From positions 62,001 to 126,000 of the forward strand of contig JANQQC010000013.1 of assembly GCA_028285145.1 (NCBI GenBank): 64,000 nucleotides of DNA, given 5' to 3'. The notes beneath the pieces were generated by a model that searched no databases, was not told the DNA's origin, and saw only the letters and a list, made by a program, of their open reading frames with translations. Positions 8,588 to 16,570 of this stretch are shown in pieces (within the stretch, counting starts at the first letter, position 1; each line of letters starts with the position of its first letter). Source of the stretch: Hyphomonadaceae bacterium (GTDB lineage: Bacteria > Pseudomonadota > Alphaproteobacteria > Caulobacterales > Hyphomonadaceae). The position numbers and the translations under genes are program-made.

Positions 8588-9616
8588 TCAATCGTTCTCA
8601 TCTTCGTATCCAACGAGACGCAGGGGCCTCGATTTGCGTCCTTCCAACTCTGCCCAGCGCACAAGCGCATCTTCGCGCCCATGGGTCACCCACAGTTCTT
8701 CAGGGTTCACCTCGCGGATTGTATCGGTCAATTCGTCCCAGTCGGCATGATCTGACAGGATCAGGGGCAGCTCGACACCGCGCTGTTTTGCACGCTGGCG
8801 CACGCTCATCCAGCCAGATGCGAAGGCTGGCACAGGATCGGGAAAGCGCCGACCCCACTTGTCCGCGAAGGCAGAGGGTGGACCAAGAACGATCTCTCCA
8901 CGGAACTTGTCCGACTCCCCGCGCTGACCTTTGTCCAGTGTCGCAGGCTCAAGCGGGCCGAGATCGACATCATGAGCTTCGTAGAGCTTGCATAGTTTTT
9001 CGAGGGCTCCGTGAATGAAAAGTGGCTTTTCGTAACCCGCCTCGCGGATCAGCTTGATTACACGCTGCGCCTTGCCGAGCGCATAAACGCCAACAAGGTG
9101 TGTTCGATCTGGAAAGGTCGCCACACTTTTCAATAGCTTCGTGATTTCGCCCCGATCGTCCGGGTGACGGAAGACGGGCAGTCCAAATGTTGCTTCCGAG
9201 ATGAAAACGTGGGTGCCTTCAACCGGCTCAAACGCTCTGCAGGTGGGATCCTGACGGCGTTTGAAATCGCCGGTGCAAACCATACGGAGGCCCTTGTAAT
9301 CGACGACGACCTGGGCCGAGCCGAGGACATGTCCCGCCGGCGACATCCAAACAGTGACGCCGTTGATCTCAACCGTCTCGCCGAACTCAAGCGGCTGGCG
9401 AGAGGCGGTGAACGATTCGCCATAACGGCTGGCCATAATGGCGAGTGTTTCCGGGGTGGCGAGCACTGCTCCGTGGCCGGCGCGGGCATGGTCTGCATGG
9501 CCATGCGTTACGACTGCGCGATCGACAGCTCCGCGCACGGGGTCGATGTAAAAGTCACCCGGCGGGCAATAGAGGCCCTGCGGGGTCGGGCGTAAAAGCA
9601 AATCCGGTCTGAGCAC
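8588..9616 (-). CDS. ligase-associated DNA exonuclease (metallo-beta-lactamase fold)
   Basis: This 342-residue protein has the metal-binding motif H38-x-H40-x-D42-H43 ('THGHADHA') followed by 'SPAGHVLGSAQV' and 'CTGDFKR', as in the beta-CASP/SNM1-like nuclease group. The overall sequence resembles the exonuclease that is usually encoded beside the ATP-dependent ligase in many bacteria, together with a DEXH helicase and a phosphoesterase; helicase and phosphoesterase are not in this window. It should act in DNA end processing during repair. The start is GTG at 9616; no better ATG is seen. The protease gene starts 52 bases downstream of its stop. Confidence 0.85.
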   Translation of the reverse strand: MLRPDLLLRPTPQGLYCPPGDFYIDPVRGAVDRAVVTHGHADHARAGHGAVLATPETLAIMASRYGESFTASRQPLEFGETVEINGVTVWMSPAGHVLGSAQVVVDYKGLRMVCTGDFKRRQDPTCRAFEPVEGTHVFISEATFGLPVFRHPDDRGEITKLLKSVATFPDRTHLVGVYALGKAQRVIKLIREAGYEKPLFIHGALEKLCKLYEAHDVDLGPLEPATLDKGQRGESDKFRGEIVLGPPSAFADKWGRRFPDPVPAFASGWMSVRQRAKQRGVELPLILSDHADWDELTDTIREVNPEELWVTHGREDALVRWAELEGRKSRPLRLVGYEDEND

Positions 9617-9673
9617 GAAGCTGATACTAGGCGTCGAGCGCGCTGTGGCGAAGGCCTTGCTTCAATCGACCGT

Positions 9674-10144
9674 CTATTGGCGACCGGTGGGGTTGCCCGG
9701 CGTGCGTTCATCCGTTGGCGGGAGAACCACCTGTCCGACCGTGCCAAAAAGCTGTTCAAGCAGGCCAAGCTCACGGCCGCGCGTTGCGGTTTCGCGTGCG
9801 GCATAGGAAATTACCCGGCCATCATCCTGATCATAGGTCAGCACTTCATCGACCACGTCTTCATCATCGAATCGAATGGCGACGACTGAGCGCTCTGCGA
9901 CCCTCGGATTGAAGTAGGCGAAGCGCTCGCGCGTCGTGGACATGTAAATCCAGGTATTGTCGTCGAATGCGCTTTTTGTGGACGGAGAGCCGAGATCGGC
10001 GAGCACGCTTGAGCGCGTCGCGACGCCTGGTTCGACGTCAGCTGGAATAGCTTCATCGACCACATAACCGTGAAAATCCCGGCTTGGAGAACATGCCGTG
10101 GCGGCCAAAAGAACCGCTGCGATAACAAACGCGCATCGCGTCAT
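9674..10144 (-). CDS. bamE: BamE/SmpA/OmlA-like outer membrane lipoprotein
   Basis: This 156-residue lipoprotein has a signal peptide ending in 'AATAC' with C18 as the lipidated residue. The SmpA/OmlA-type domain follows, with 'VEPGVATRSSVLADLGSPSTKSAFDDNTWIYMS', the conserved pattern of BamE proteins. It would serve the BAM complex, which inserts beta-barrels into the outer membrane. The ATG at 10144 starts right at the signal peptide. It is divergent from the cytochrome bc1 chaperone gene, with 68 bases between starts. This BamE/chaperone/plsX neighbourhood is typical of Alphaproteobacteria. Confidence 0.8.
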   Translation of the reverse strand: MTRCAFVIAAVLLAATACSPSRDFHGYVVDEAIPADVEPGVATRSSVLADLGSPSTKSAFDDNTWIYMSTTRERFAYFNPRVAERSVVAIRFDDEDVVDEVLTYDQDDGRVISYAARETATRGRELGLLEQLFGTVGQVVLPPTDERTPGNPTGRQ

Positions 10145-10212
10145 GGAGAAGCTCCTGCTAATTAGCTCGGACGTAACGCCAGCACCGCTGGTTTGGCAAG
10201 GAGCGCCGTGCA

Positions 10213-10740
10213 TTGTTGAACGCCCTGAAAAGTCTTTTCGCAAAGAAAGATGCCGAGATCTCGTCGGCTTACGAAAGTGTCATGTCTGCTGCGCTGTCGC
10301 CCGCGATTTATCAGCATGGACTGGCGGAAGACACTTTCGATGGCCGGTTTGCTATGGTGACAATACATACGGCCATCGCGCTGAGGCAGCTGCGCCGGGG
10401 TGGTGATGATGGGCGTGCCATGGCGGACGCCCTGTATCGCAGAGTGTTCGATGGCTTCGATTATGCGCTCCGCGAAGAGGGCGTGAGTGATTCGTCTATT
10501 GCGAGGAAAATCAGGGGGTTGGGAGAGCAATTCTTCGGTCTTGCACGGGCGCTAGATGAGGCGCTGGACGCGGATGAGAGCTTAAATCAGGTTCAGGATG
10601 TTGTGATCCGCAATGATATTGCCGGTGCCGATCCTGCCGGATTGTCGGCTCTGATCGTCGATCATGACAGGCGATTGGCAGCCCAAAGCGTCGAGTTGCT
10701 TATGTCGGGCGGCTTCGACTGGGCCGATTTGCAGGGCTGA
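10213..10740 (+). CDS. ubiquinol-cytochrome c chaperone (CBP3/UQCC1 family)
   Basis: The 175-residue helical protein fits the ubiquinol-cytochrome c chaperone family: '[22 protein letters not shown]', '[15 protein letters not shown]' and 'ARALDEAL' are characteristic. It is thought to help assembly of cytochrome b in the bc1 complex. The start is probably TTG at 10213 (or the adjacent TTG at 10216), with AAGGAG about nine bases upstream. In many Alphaproteobacteria a DUF177 gene follows and then plsX; here only 83 bases separate it from plsX, so DUF177 is absent at this place. Confidence 0.82.
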   Translation: MLNALKSLFAKKDAEISSAYESVMSAALSPAIYQHGLAEDTFDGRFAMVTIHTAIALRQLRRGGDDGRAMADALYRRVFDGFDYALREEGVSDSSIARKIRGLGEQFFGLARALDEALDADESLNQVQDVVIRNDIAGADPAGLSALIVDHDRRLAAQSVELLMSGGFDWADLQG

Positions 10741-10823
10741 GATGCAGGTTAGCGGCGTTGCCTTTACAGAATGGCGTCTCTAGGTTGCCGCCAATTCGGG
10801 AAGCATTCGCAACGGACCCGGTC

Positions 10824-11861
10824 ATGACTCTATCCATCGACGCAATGGGAGGGGATTCTGCCCCTGACGTGGTGCTGGAAGGCCTGAAGCTTTTCTGTGC
10901 CCGGCGCAGCGGTGTCGATTTCCTTCTGCATGGCCGCGAAGACGAACTGGCTCCGTTTCTGTCTCGTGAGCCTGCGCTGGCGAAGCGAACGACGCTGCGC
11001 CATGCGGATGCGGTGGTGAAATCCTCCGACAAGCCATCCCAGGCGCTGCGACGGGCGCGCGGCACGAGTATGTGGAACGCCATTGAGTCGGTAAAAGCCG
11101 GTGAAGCTACCGCGGCGGTGTCTGCAGGGAACACCGGCGCGCTCATGGCGATCTCAATGCTTGTCCTGCGCAAGATGGACGGTGTGCACCGCCCCGCCAT
11201 GACCGCGATCTGGCCGACTGTGACCGGGCGTGCGATCGTGCTGGATGTCGGCGCGAATCTGGAGGCTGACGCCCAGCAATTACTGACCTTCGCAATCATG
11301 GGCGAGGCGTACTCGCGTGCCGTAACGGGCAGCGAGAAACCAAAGATTGGCTTGCTGAACATCGGCACCGAGGAGATGAAGGGGCATGATGAGATTCGTC
11401 AGGCGGCCGATCTCATTCGCAATAGTGGGCTCGATTTCGACTATATCGGTTATGTCGAGGGCAATGACATCGCTGGCGGGGTCGCCGACGTGGTGGTGAC
11501 CGATGGGTTTACTGGAAATGTCGCGTTGAAAACCGCTGAAGGCACAGCGCGGCTGCTCGGATCGTATCTGCGCGAGGCGCTGACGTCTGGGACCATGGCA
11601 AAAGCGGGTGCGCTAATTGCGTCGAATGGGCTGAAATCACTGAAGGCGCGGATGGATCCGAGCCGCGTGAATGGCGGCGTATTGCTTGGCCTGAATGGCT
11701 TGGTGGTGAAGAGCCATGGCGGCACGGATGCTGAAGGCTTTGCAACTGCGCTGGCGCTCGCGGCTGACCTAGGCGAGAGCCACTATCAGGAAGAAGTTGC
11801 GGCGAATCTGGCGCGGATTGCTAAAGCTCCCAAGGACACAGAATCGGAAACGGCCGCATGA
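10824..11861 (+). CDS. plsX: phosphate acyltransferase PlsX
   Basis: PlsX makes acyl-phosphate from acyl-ACP, the first step of the PlsX/PlsY route to phosphatidic acid, on the cytoplasmic membrane face. The 345-residue product starts with the signature '[14 protein letters not shown]' and includes '[10 protein letters not shown]', '[15 protein letters not shown]', 'VGLLNIG'-type '[13 protein letters not shown]' and '[13 protein letters not shown]'. The start at 10824 is chosen because it begins the conserved N-terminus; the open frame upstream is not conserved sequence. Its TGA overlaps the fabH ATG (ATGA), the usual coupled plsX-fabH arrangement. Confidence 0.96.
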   Translation: MTLSIDAMGGDSAPDVVLEGLKLFCARRSGVDFLLHGREDELAPFLSREPALAKRTTLRHADAVVKSSDKPSQALRRARGTSMWNAIESVKAGEATAAVSAGNTGALMAISMLVLRKMDGVHRPAMTAIWPTVTGRAIVLDVGANLEADAQQLLTFAIMGEAYSRAVTGSEKPKIGLLNIGTEEMKGHDEIRQAADLIRNSGLDFDYIGYVEGNDIAGGVADVVVTDGFTGNVALKTAEGTARLLGSYLREALTSGTMAKAGALIASNGLKSLKARMDPSRVNGGVLLGLNGLVVKSHGGTDAEGFATALALAADLGESHYQEEVAANLARIAKAPKDTESETAA

Positions 11862-12832
11862 GCGAGTTGCGTTGTGTAATCGAAGGCGTTGGCGGGTACC
11901 TGCCAGAGCGCGTCATGACCAATGCCGAACTGGCGGGAATGGTCGACACCTCGGATGAGTGGATTCGGGAGCGCACGGGCATTCGCGAGCGCCATATCGC
12001 GGCTGACGATGAACTGACCTCAGACATCGCGACAGCAGCCGCAAAAGCTGCGCTCGATCATGCTGGTATCGATGTGTCCGAGGTGGATCTTATCGTGCTG
12101 GCAACGACCACGCCGGACCAGACGTTTCCAGCAACCGCCACGGCAGTACAGGCGAAGCTTGGAATGGAAGGCGGCGCAGCGTTTGACGTTCAGGCGGTTT
12201 GCTCCGGTTTCCTGTTTGCACTGGCGACGGCCGACTCGATGATGAAGCAGGGCCTGTTCAAGACTGCGATAGTTATCGGAGCGGAGACGTTCACGCGAAT
12301 TCTCGACTGGTCTGACCGGGGTACGTGCGTTCTGTTCGGAGATGGCGGCGGCGCGGTTGTCATGCGGGCGATTGACGCTGCCGAGGCGGGTGAGCGCGGT
12401 TTGATTGCTCATCATGTGCGCACTGACGGCCGCAAGTCCGATCTGCTGCATGTGGATGGCGGGGTTTCCTCAACCGGAACGGTGGGGCAGGTCCGCATGA
12501 TCGGTAATCAAGTTTTCAAGCATGCGGTCACGAATATCTCCAGCGCCGTTAGGGCGGTGCTGGAGGAGACCGGCTATTCCGCGGACGATATCGACTGGTT
12601 CGTTCCGCATCAGGCCAATCAGCGTATCCTTGATGGCGTGGCGAAGAAGCTGAAGATTGATGAAGCAAAAGTCGTGTCCACAGTGGCCCTGCACGGGAAC
12701 ACGTCGGCCGCGTCCATCCCGTTGGCATTGTGGACAGCGGTGCAGGATGGGCGGATCAAGTCCGGTGACCTGATCCTGAGCGAAGCCATGGGTGGCGGGT
12801 TTTCCTGGGGCGCAAGCCTTTTCAGGTACTAG
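11858..12832 (+). CDS. fabH: beta-ketoacyl-ACP synthase III (FabH)
   Basis: FabH condenses acetyl-CoA with malonyl-ACP to start fatty acid synthesis. The 324-residue protein shows the thiolase-fold catalytic triad C115 ('AVCSGF'), H251 ('VPHQANQRI') and N281 ('HGNTSAAS'). The N-terminal '[13 protein letters not shown]' and '[13 protein letters not shown]' are typical. Overlap with plsX by four bases indicates one transcript for membrane lipid initiation. The IHF alpha gene follows after about 80 bases. Confidence 0.97.
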   Translation: MSELRCVIEGVGGYLPERVMTNAELAGMVDTSDEWIRERTGIRERHIAADDELTSDIATAAAKAALDHAGIDVSEVDLIVLATTTPDQTFPATATAVQAKLGMEGGAAFDVQAVCSGFLFALATADSMMKQGLFKTAIVIGAETFTRILDWSDRGTCVLFGDGGGAVVMRAIDAAEAGERGLIAHHVRTDGRKSDLLHVDGGVSSTGTVGQVRMIGNQVFKHAVTNISSAVRAVLEETGYSADDIDWFVPHQANQRILDGVAKKLKIDEAKVVSTVALHGNTSAASIPLALWTAVQDGRIKSGDLILSEAMGGGFSWGASLFRY

Positions 12833-12913
12833 ATTTTTTCCCGACCCGGTTTCGCAACCTACAGATTTGATTAAGATTTACCCCATATCAGTTAACTCAT
12901 GCGGAGCACGGTC

Positions 12914-13219
12914 ATGACAGATACCGGCAAAACCAATCTGACGCTTACCCGCGCAGACGTCACCGACGCACTTGTTCGTGAAATTGGCTGCACCCGTCAG
13001 GAGTCAGCAGAACTACTGGACCGGACGCTTGAACTGATCGGGGAGGCGCTGGAGACAGGCGGTACGGTAAAGCTGTCGCGCTTTGGAAATTTCGTGGTCC
13101 GCGAGAAGTCCGCCCGGGAAGGGCGTAATCCCAAAACCAAGACCAAGGCGGAGATCAGCGCGCGCCGCGTCGTGACCTTCCGCCCTTCGCCGATGCTGAA
13201 GAGCATGGTCGATACCTGA
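12914..13219 (+). CDS. ihfA: integration host factor alpha subunit
   Basis: This 101-residue DNA-bending protein belongs to the HU/IHF family: 'TLTRADVTDALVREIG', 'ETGGTVKLSRFGNFVVREK' and the DNA-inserting arm 'GRNPKTKTKAEISARRVVTFRPS' are seen. IHF heterodimers shape DNA for replication, recombination and transcription. The ATG at 12914 is preferred to the one at 12899 since GGAG lies seven bases before it. The position after plsX-fabH and before a MerR gene is the common alphaproteobacterial order. Confidence 0.93.
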   Translation: MTDTGKTNLTLTRADVTDALVREIGCTRQESAELLDRTLELIGEALETGGTVKLSRFGNFVVREKSAREGRNPKTKTKAEISARRVVTFRPSPMLKSMVDT

Positions 13220-13236
13220 TCTGAAAGAGGACTCAC

Positions 13237-13722
13237 ATGGCCTTAGCCAAACTGAAGACTGATAAATCCGCCGATGCATTCCGTTCGATCGGCGAAGCGG
13301 CTTCAGAACTTGGTGTGCAAACTCATGTGATCCGATATTGGGAAACCAAGTTTCCCGCCCACATCAAACCGCTCAAGCGTCGTGACGGCCGCCGCTTCTT
13401 CAAGCCGGAAGATCTTGAAGCGCTTCGGGCGATCCAAGAGCTTGTCCACACACAGGGCATGACCCTTAAAGGAGCCCGCACACTTCTGGAGGATCAGGGG
13501 ATCGAGGCTGTGCTCGCGGGCGATATCCGGCTCGCTGCTTCTGCTGATGACGCCAAGCCGAGCCCGGCCAAGGCCCTTCAGGAGACTGTTCGTGCAGCGT
13601 TCGATGCTAAAGAGGAAGGCACGCCAGCCCTTGAAGGGCGCGAGCGTCTTGCTGCGATGCTCGAAGAAATGGCGGACATCAAGTCCCGGCTGGACGCTGT
13701 GCGGAGCCGCGCCGCAGCTTGA
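13237..13722 (+). CDS. MerR-family transcriptional regulator
   Basis: This 161-residue protein has an N-terminal MerR winged helix: 'FRSIGEAASELGVQTHVIRYWETKF' is the helix-turn-helix with 'RRDGRRFFKPEDLEALRAI' as the wing. An alanine/glutamate-rich C-terminal helix ('RERLAAMLEEMADIKSRLDAVRSR') is likely for dimerisation. No effector cysteines are seen, so it is not a metal sensor of the classical type. It is the conserved downstream neighbour of ihfA, 17 bases away, with AAAGAGG as ribosome binding site. Targets unknown. Confidence 0.88.
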   Translation: MALAKLKTDKSADAFRSIGEAASELGVQTHVIRYWETKFPAHIKPLKRRDGRRFFKPEDLEALRAIQELVHTQGMTLKGARTLLEDQGIEAVLAGDIRLAASADDAKPSPAKALQETVRAAFDAKEEGTPALEGRERLAAMLEEMADIKSRLDAVRSRAAA

Positions 13723-13787
13723 CCCCGTCGACATTCGGCAGAACCCGTTTGCAATCGCCAGCGCCAATAGCCTATAAGCCGCCCAGT

Positions 13788-13864
13788 CGGAGCGTGGCGC
13801 AGCCCGGTAGCGCACTCGCCTGGGGGGCGAGGGGTCGTAGGTTCGAATCCTATCGCTCCGACCA
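13788..13864 (+). tRNA. tRNA-Pro (anticodon GGG)
   Basis: A complete cloverleaf can be drawn. The acceptor stem CGGAGCG (13788-13794) pairs with CGCTCCG (13854-13860). The anticodon stem CTCGC (13815-13819) pairs with GCGAG (13827-13831) around a seven-base loop CTGGGGG, giving anticodon GGG at 13822-13824. The T arm contains GGTTCGAATCC. A discriminator A and an encoded CCA (13862-13864) follow. It lies between merR and rimO, 27 bases before the rimO start. Confidence 0.97.
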
Positions 13865-13890
13865 CTTTTACTCCCGTTTCGAAAGCCATC

Positions 13891-15225
13891 ATGGTCGCCA
13901 GTCCTGCCCCGAAAGTCGGTATCGTTTCACTCGGTTGCCCGAAGGCGCTAGTGGACTCCGAACGCATTGTGACGCGCCTGCGGGCCGAAGGTTACCAGAT
14001 CAGCCCCGACTATGGCGGGGCCGACCTTGTGCTCGTGAATACGTGCGGGTTTCTCGACAGTGCGCGTGAAGAAAGCCTCGATGCGATTGGCGAAGCGATC
14101 GAGGCGAATGGAAAAGTCATTGTAACCGGATGCCTCGGAGCGGAGCCGGAGGTCATCGAGGCGGCGCATCCCAAGGTGCTCGCCGTTACCGGTCCGCATC
14201 AGTACGAGCAGGTGATGGGCGCGGTACATGAGCACCTGACGCCGCCGCACAATCCGCACATGGACCTCGTGCCGGAAAGTGGTCTGCGTCTGACGCCGCG
14301 CCACTATGCCTATCTGAAGATCTCAGAGGGCTGCAACAATCGCTGCAGCTTCTGCATTATTCCGAAGCTGCGTGGCGACCTCGCTTCGCGCCCGATCCAT
14401 CACGTTCTGACCGAGGCGGAGCAGCTTGTGCGCGCTGGCGTGAAAGAGCTGCTCGTGATCAGTCAGGACACCTCCGCTTACGGTCTCGATGTGAGGTATC
14501 AGCGCGAGACCTGGCGTGGCGACGAGTACGACACGCGGTTCCTCGATCTGGCGCGCGGTCTCGGCACGCTCGGTGTCTGGACAAGGATGCATTACGTCTA
14601 TCCGTATCCCCATGTAGACAAAGTGATCCCCCTCATGGCGGAAGGACTGATCACGCCTTATCTCGACATCCCTTTCCAGCATGCCTCCGCATCTGTGCTG
14701 AAGGCTATGAAGCGCCCGGCGAAACAGGATCGCGTCCTTGAGCGCATTCAGGAGTGGCGGCGGGATGTGCCCGATCTCGCCATTCGCTCGACTTTCATTG
14801 TCGGTTTTCCGGGAGAGACCGAGGAGGACTTTGAAGTGCTGCTCGATTTTGTTCGGGAAGCGAAGATCGACCGGGCAGGGTGCTTCAAATACGAGAACGT
14901 TGCTCATGCAGATAGCCGGGATCTGCCCGGTCATGTGCCGGAGGAGGTCAAAGAAGACCGCTGGCGGCGCTTTATGGAGACGCAGGCGGGGGTCTCGGCG
15001 GCCCGCGCCGCAGCCCAGATCGGTACCGTGCAGGATGTGATTGTCGACGGCCCCAGCGAGACCGAAGGTGAATTGATTGCTCGAACCAGGGCCGACGCGC
15101 CTGAGGTTGATGGCGTCGTCTATCTCTCAAATGCAGACGGCCTGAACGCCGGAGACATTGTTGCCGCGCGGATTACCGATGCCGACGATTACGATTTGTT
15201 TGGTGAACCTGCCGAACTGAACTGA
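13891..15225 (+). CDS. rimO: ribosomal protein S12 methylthiotransferase RimO
   Basis: RimO is a radical-SAM enzyme that adds a methylthio group to an aspartate of ribosomal protein S12. The 444-residue product carries the N-terminal cluster cysteines C16, C52 and C81 ('[11 protein letters not shown]', 'NTCGF', 'TGCLG'). The radical-SAM cluster cysteines are C148, C152 and C155 ('[12 protein letters not shown]'), and a C-terminal TRAM-like domain is present. '[16 protein letters not shown]' is typical of MiaB/RimO enzymes. '[11 protein letters not shown]' points to RimO rather than MiaB. Start ATG at 13891. Confidence 0.95.
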   Translation: MVASPAPKVGIVSLGCPKALVDSERIVTRLRAEGYQISPDYGGADLVLVNTCGFLDSAREESLDAIGEAIEANGKVIVTGCLGAEPEVIEAAHPKVLAVTGPHQYEQVMGAVHEHLTPPHNPHMDLVPESGLRLTPRHYAYLKISEGCNNRCSFCIIPKLRGDLASRPIHHVLTEAEQLVRAGVKELLVISQDTSAYGLDVRYQRETWRGDEYDTRFLDLARGLGTLGVWTRMHYVYPYPHVDKVIPLMAEGLITPYLDIPFQHASASVLKAMKRPAKQDRVLERIQEWRRDVPDLAIRSTFIVGFPGETEEDFEVLLDFVREAKIDRAGCFKYENVAHADSRDLPGHVPEEVKEDRWRRFMETQAGVSAARAAAQIGTVQDVIVDGPSETEGELIARTRADAPEVDGVVYLSNADGLNAGDIVAARITDADDYDLFGEPAELN

Positions 15226-15356
15226 GTCCGCCAACCTGACGATTCACTCAACTTGCCAGAACGTCCCCAGGGACACGGACCCCCGGGAGCGTTTCAAGCC
15301 TGACTGTAAGGTTCGCTACGATATTCGCTGGGGGTAGTAGACGGGGAGATGCTGGC

Positions 15357-15737
15357 TTAGCGCCGGCGAACCTGGTTCTCGATGCGAACATCAGCGCCGG
15401 CAGGAATGCCGAGATCATCGTATGACCAACTGACTTCGACACCGTCCGAGACAAGGGCGCGACAGCGGTCGGGCTTGGCCCGCATGATGCCCACCGAGTA
15501 TTTGTCGTTGCTCCGCCGGTCGACGTCGATGTCGAAGTAGGTCTCATCGGTACAGCCATTGCTGGTGACACGGAAGGTTACCACGTTTGCGACAATGTCA
15601 GCGCCGAAGACGGTTCCGATGTCGTCGTCGAAATCAATATCGTGGTCAAAGTCCAAGCCTTCGTCGCTTGCAATGACGACACAGCCGCCCAGTGCGAGGG
15701 TTGTGGAGAGGGCCAGAGCGGCCATGATTGTTTTCAT
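15357..15737 (-). CDS. hypothetical lipoprotein
   Basis: This 126-residue protein has a clean lipoprotein signal, with 'LALGGC' placing the lipidated cysteine at residue 19. A striking aspartate-rich run ('DFDHDIDFDDDIG') follows and then a small beta-rich domain with two cysteines that could pair. I do not recognise the family. The acidic stretch could bind divalent cations, but that is inference. It is divergent from the DUF2807 gene, with 87 bases between them that contain a perfect inverted repeat, so the two may be coregulated. Confidence 0.65.
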   Translation of the reverse strand: MKTIMAALALSTTLALGGCVVIASDEGLDFDHDIDFDDDIGTVFGADIVANVVTFRVTSNGCTDETYFDIDVDRRSNDKYSVGIMRAKPDRCRALVSDGVEVSWSYDDLGIPAGADVRIENQVRRR

Positions 15738-15824
15738 TGTGCTTTCTCCATATTGAAAAACAATATTTGACTTATCGTATTTCGATATGTACTCGTCAAG
15801 TATCGAAGTTAGGGAGATTGATCA
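15738..15824. promoter_or_regulatory. divergent promoter region with inverted repeat
   Basis: Between the divergent lipoprotein and DUF2807 genes lies an AT-rich region with a perfect inverted repeat, TATCG (15773-15777), five bases, CGATA (15783-15787). A minus-strand promoter can be read as TTGACG (15799-15794), 17 bases, GATAAG (15776-15771). On the plus strand TTGACT (15767-15772) could be a -35, but its -10 is poor. The repeat overlaps both, as expected for an operator of a shared repressor; the regulator is unknown. Confidence 0.4.
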
Positions 15825-16526
15825 ATGACACGAACACTCACTGCCACAGCGCTCGTCGCACTGGCTATGGCTGCTCCGGCCATCGCCGAAACACGCACTT
15901 TCGATATGGACGCATTCGAAGGAATTGACGTTTCTTCGGGGATCGACCTGACCTTTGAAGTCGGCCCGGCGCAATCCGTCACCATCGATCATGACGGCGA
16001 TGACTGGGACCGGCTCGAGATTGATGTCGATAATGGCATTCTCGAACTCAGCCGGCGGAGCCGGGGCATGATGAACTGGGGTCGAGGACCGGACTTCGAC
16101 GTCACGGTGACAGCGCCGGTGATTCACACGTTGAAGGTCTCATCCGGAGCGGATGCCGAGGGCAGCGGTATGTCGGGTGAGCAGGTTAAGATCAGCGTGT
16201 CCTCGGGCGCGGATGCTGACGTCTCCGGCGTTGATGCCGTTGGCGTGGAGCTCAGCTCGTCGAGTGGTGCGGATATGACCGTGTCCGGTACGTGCGACTC
16301 GCTTGAGGCATCAGCATCGTCCGGATCGGACATCGAAGCAGATGATCTTATCTGCCGAGTCGTCGAAGCGGACTCATCAAGCGGCGCTGATATTGAAGTC
16401 CACGCGACTGAGTCGATCGAGGCTGAAGCCTCAAGCGGTAGCGACATCGACGTGTCAGGTAGCCCGGTCAACGTGGAGATCGACAAGTCGAGCGGCGGAG
16501 ACGTGGACGTCGACCGTGTGAATTAG
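15825..16526 (+). CDS. DUF2807 (GIN-domain) secreted protein with SSGAD/SSGSD repeats
   Basis: This 233-residue exported protein (signal peptide cleaved near AIA, residue 20) has the DUF2807 beta-helical pattern. 'FDAFEGIDVSSGIDLTFEVG'-like opening strands are followed by repeated turns with 'SSGAD' and 'SSGSD' about every 14-20 residues through to the end. The fold is a repetitive beta-helix exposed outside the cytoplasm; binding partners are unknown. AGGGAG lies seven to eight bases before the ATG. A strong hairpin after the stop separates it from convergent pntB. Confidence 0.8.
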   Translation: MTRTLTATALVALAMAAPAIAETRTFDMDAFEGIDVSSGIDLTFEVGPAQSVTIDHDGDDWDRLEIDVDNGILELSRRSRGMMNWGRGPDFDVTVTAPVIHTLKVSSGADAEGSGMSGEQVKISVSSGADADVSGVDAVGVELSSSSGADMTVSGTCDSLEASASSGSDIEADDLICRVVEADSSSGADIEVHATESIEAEASSGSDIDVSGSPVNVEIDKSSGGDVDVDRVN

Positions 16527-16536
16527 GTTTGGCCGT

Positions 16537-16562
16537 GACGGGCTGCTTTCCAGCAGCCCGTC
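16537..16562. terminator. bidirectional hairpin between DUF2807 gene and pntB
   Basis: A perfect 11-base-pair stem, GACGGGCTGCT at 16537-16547 and its complement at 16552-16562, closes a TTCC loop in the 44-base gap between two convergent stops. There is no clear T-run on either side, so it may act as a weak intrinsic or Rho-assisted terminator, or as a 3'-end stabiliser for both transcripts. Confidence 0.6.
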
Positions 16563-16570
16563 CACACAGA

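Noticed and set aside
15272..15283. GTCCC-CA-GGGAC inverted repeat after rimO as a terminator
   Set aside because: The loop would be only two bases and no T-run follows, so a functional hairpin is not supported.
16130..16510. Periodic repeats that could look like a CRISPR or a satellite array
   Set aside because: The periodicity follows SSGAD/SSGSD codons of the DUF2807 protein, with variable spacing and sequence; there are no uniform repeats and unique spacers.
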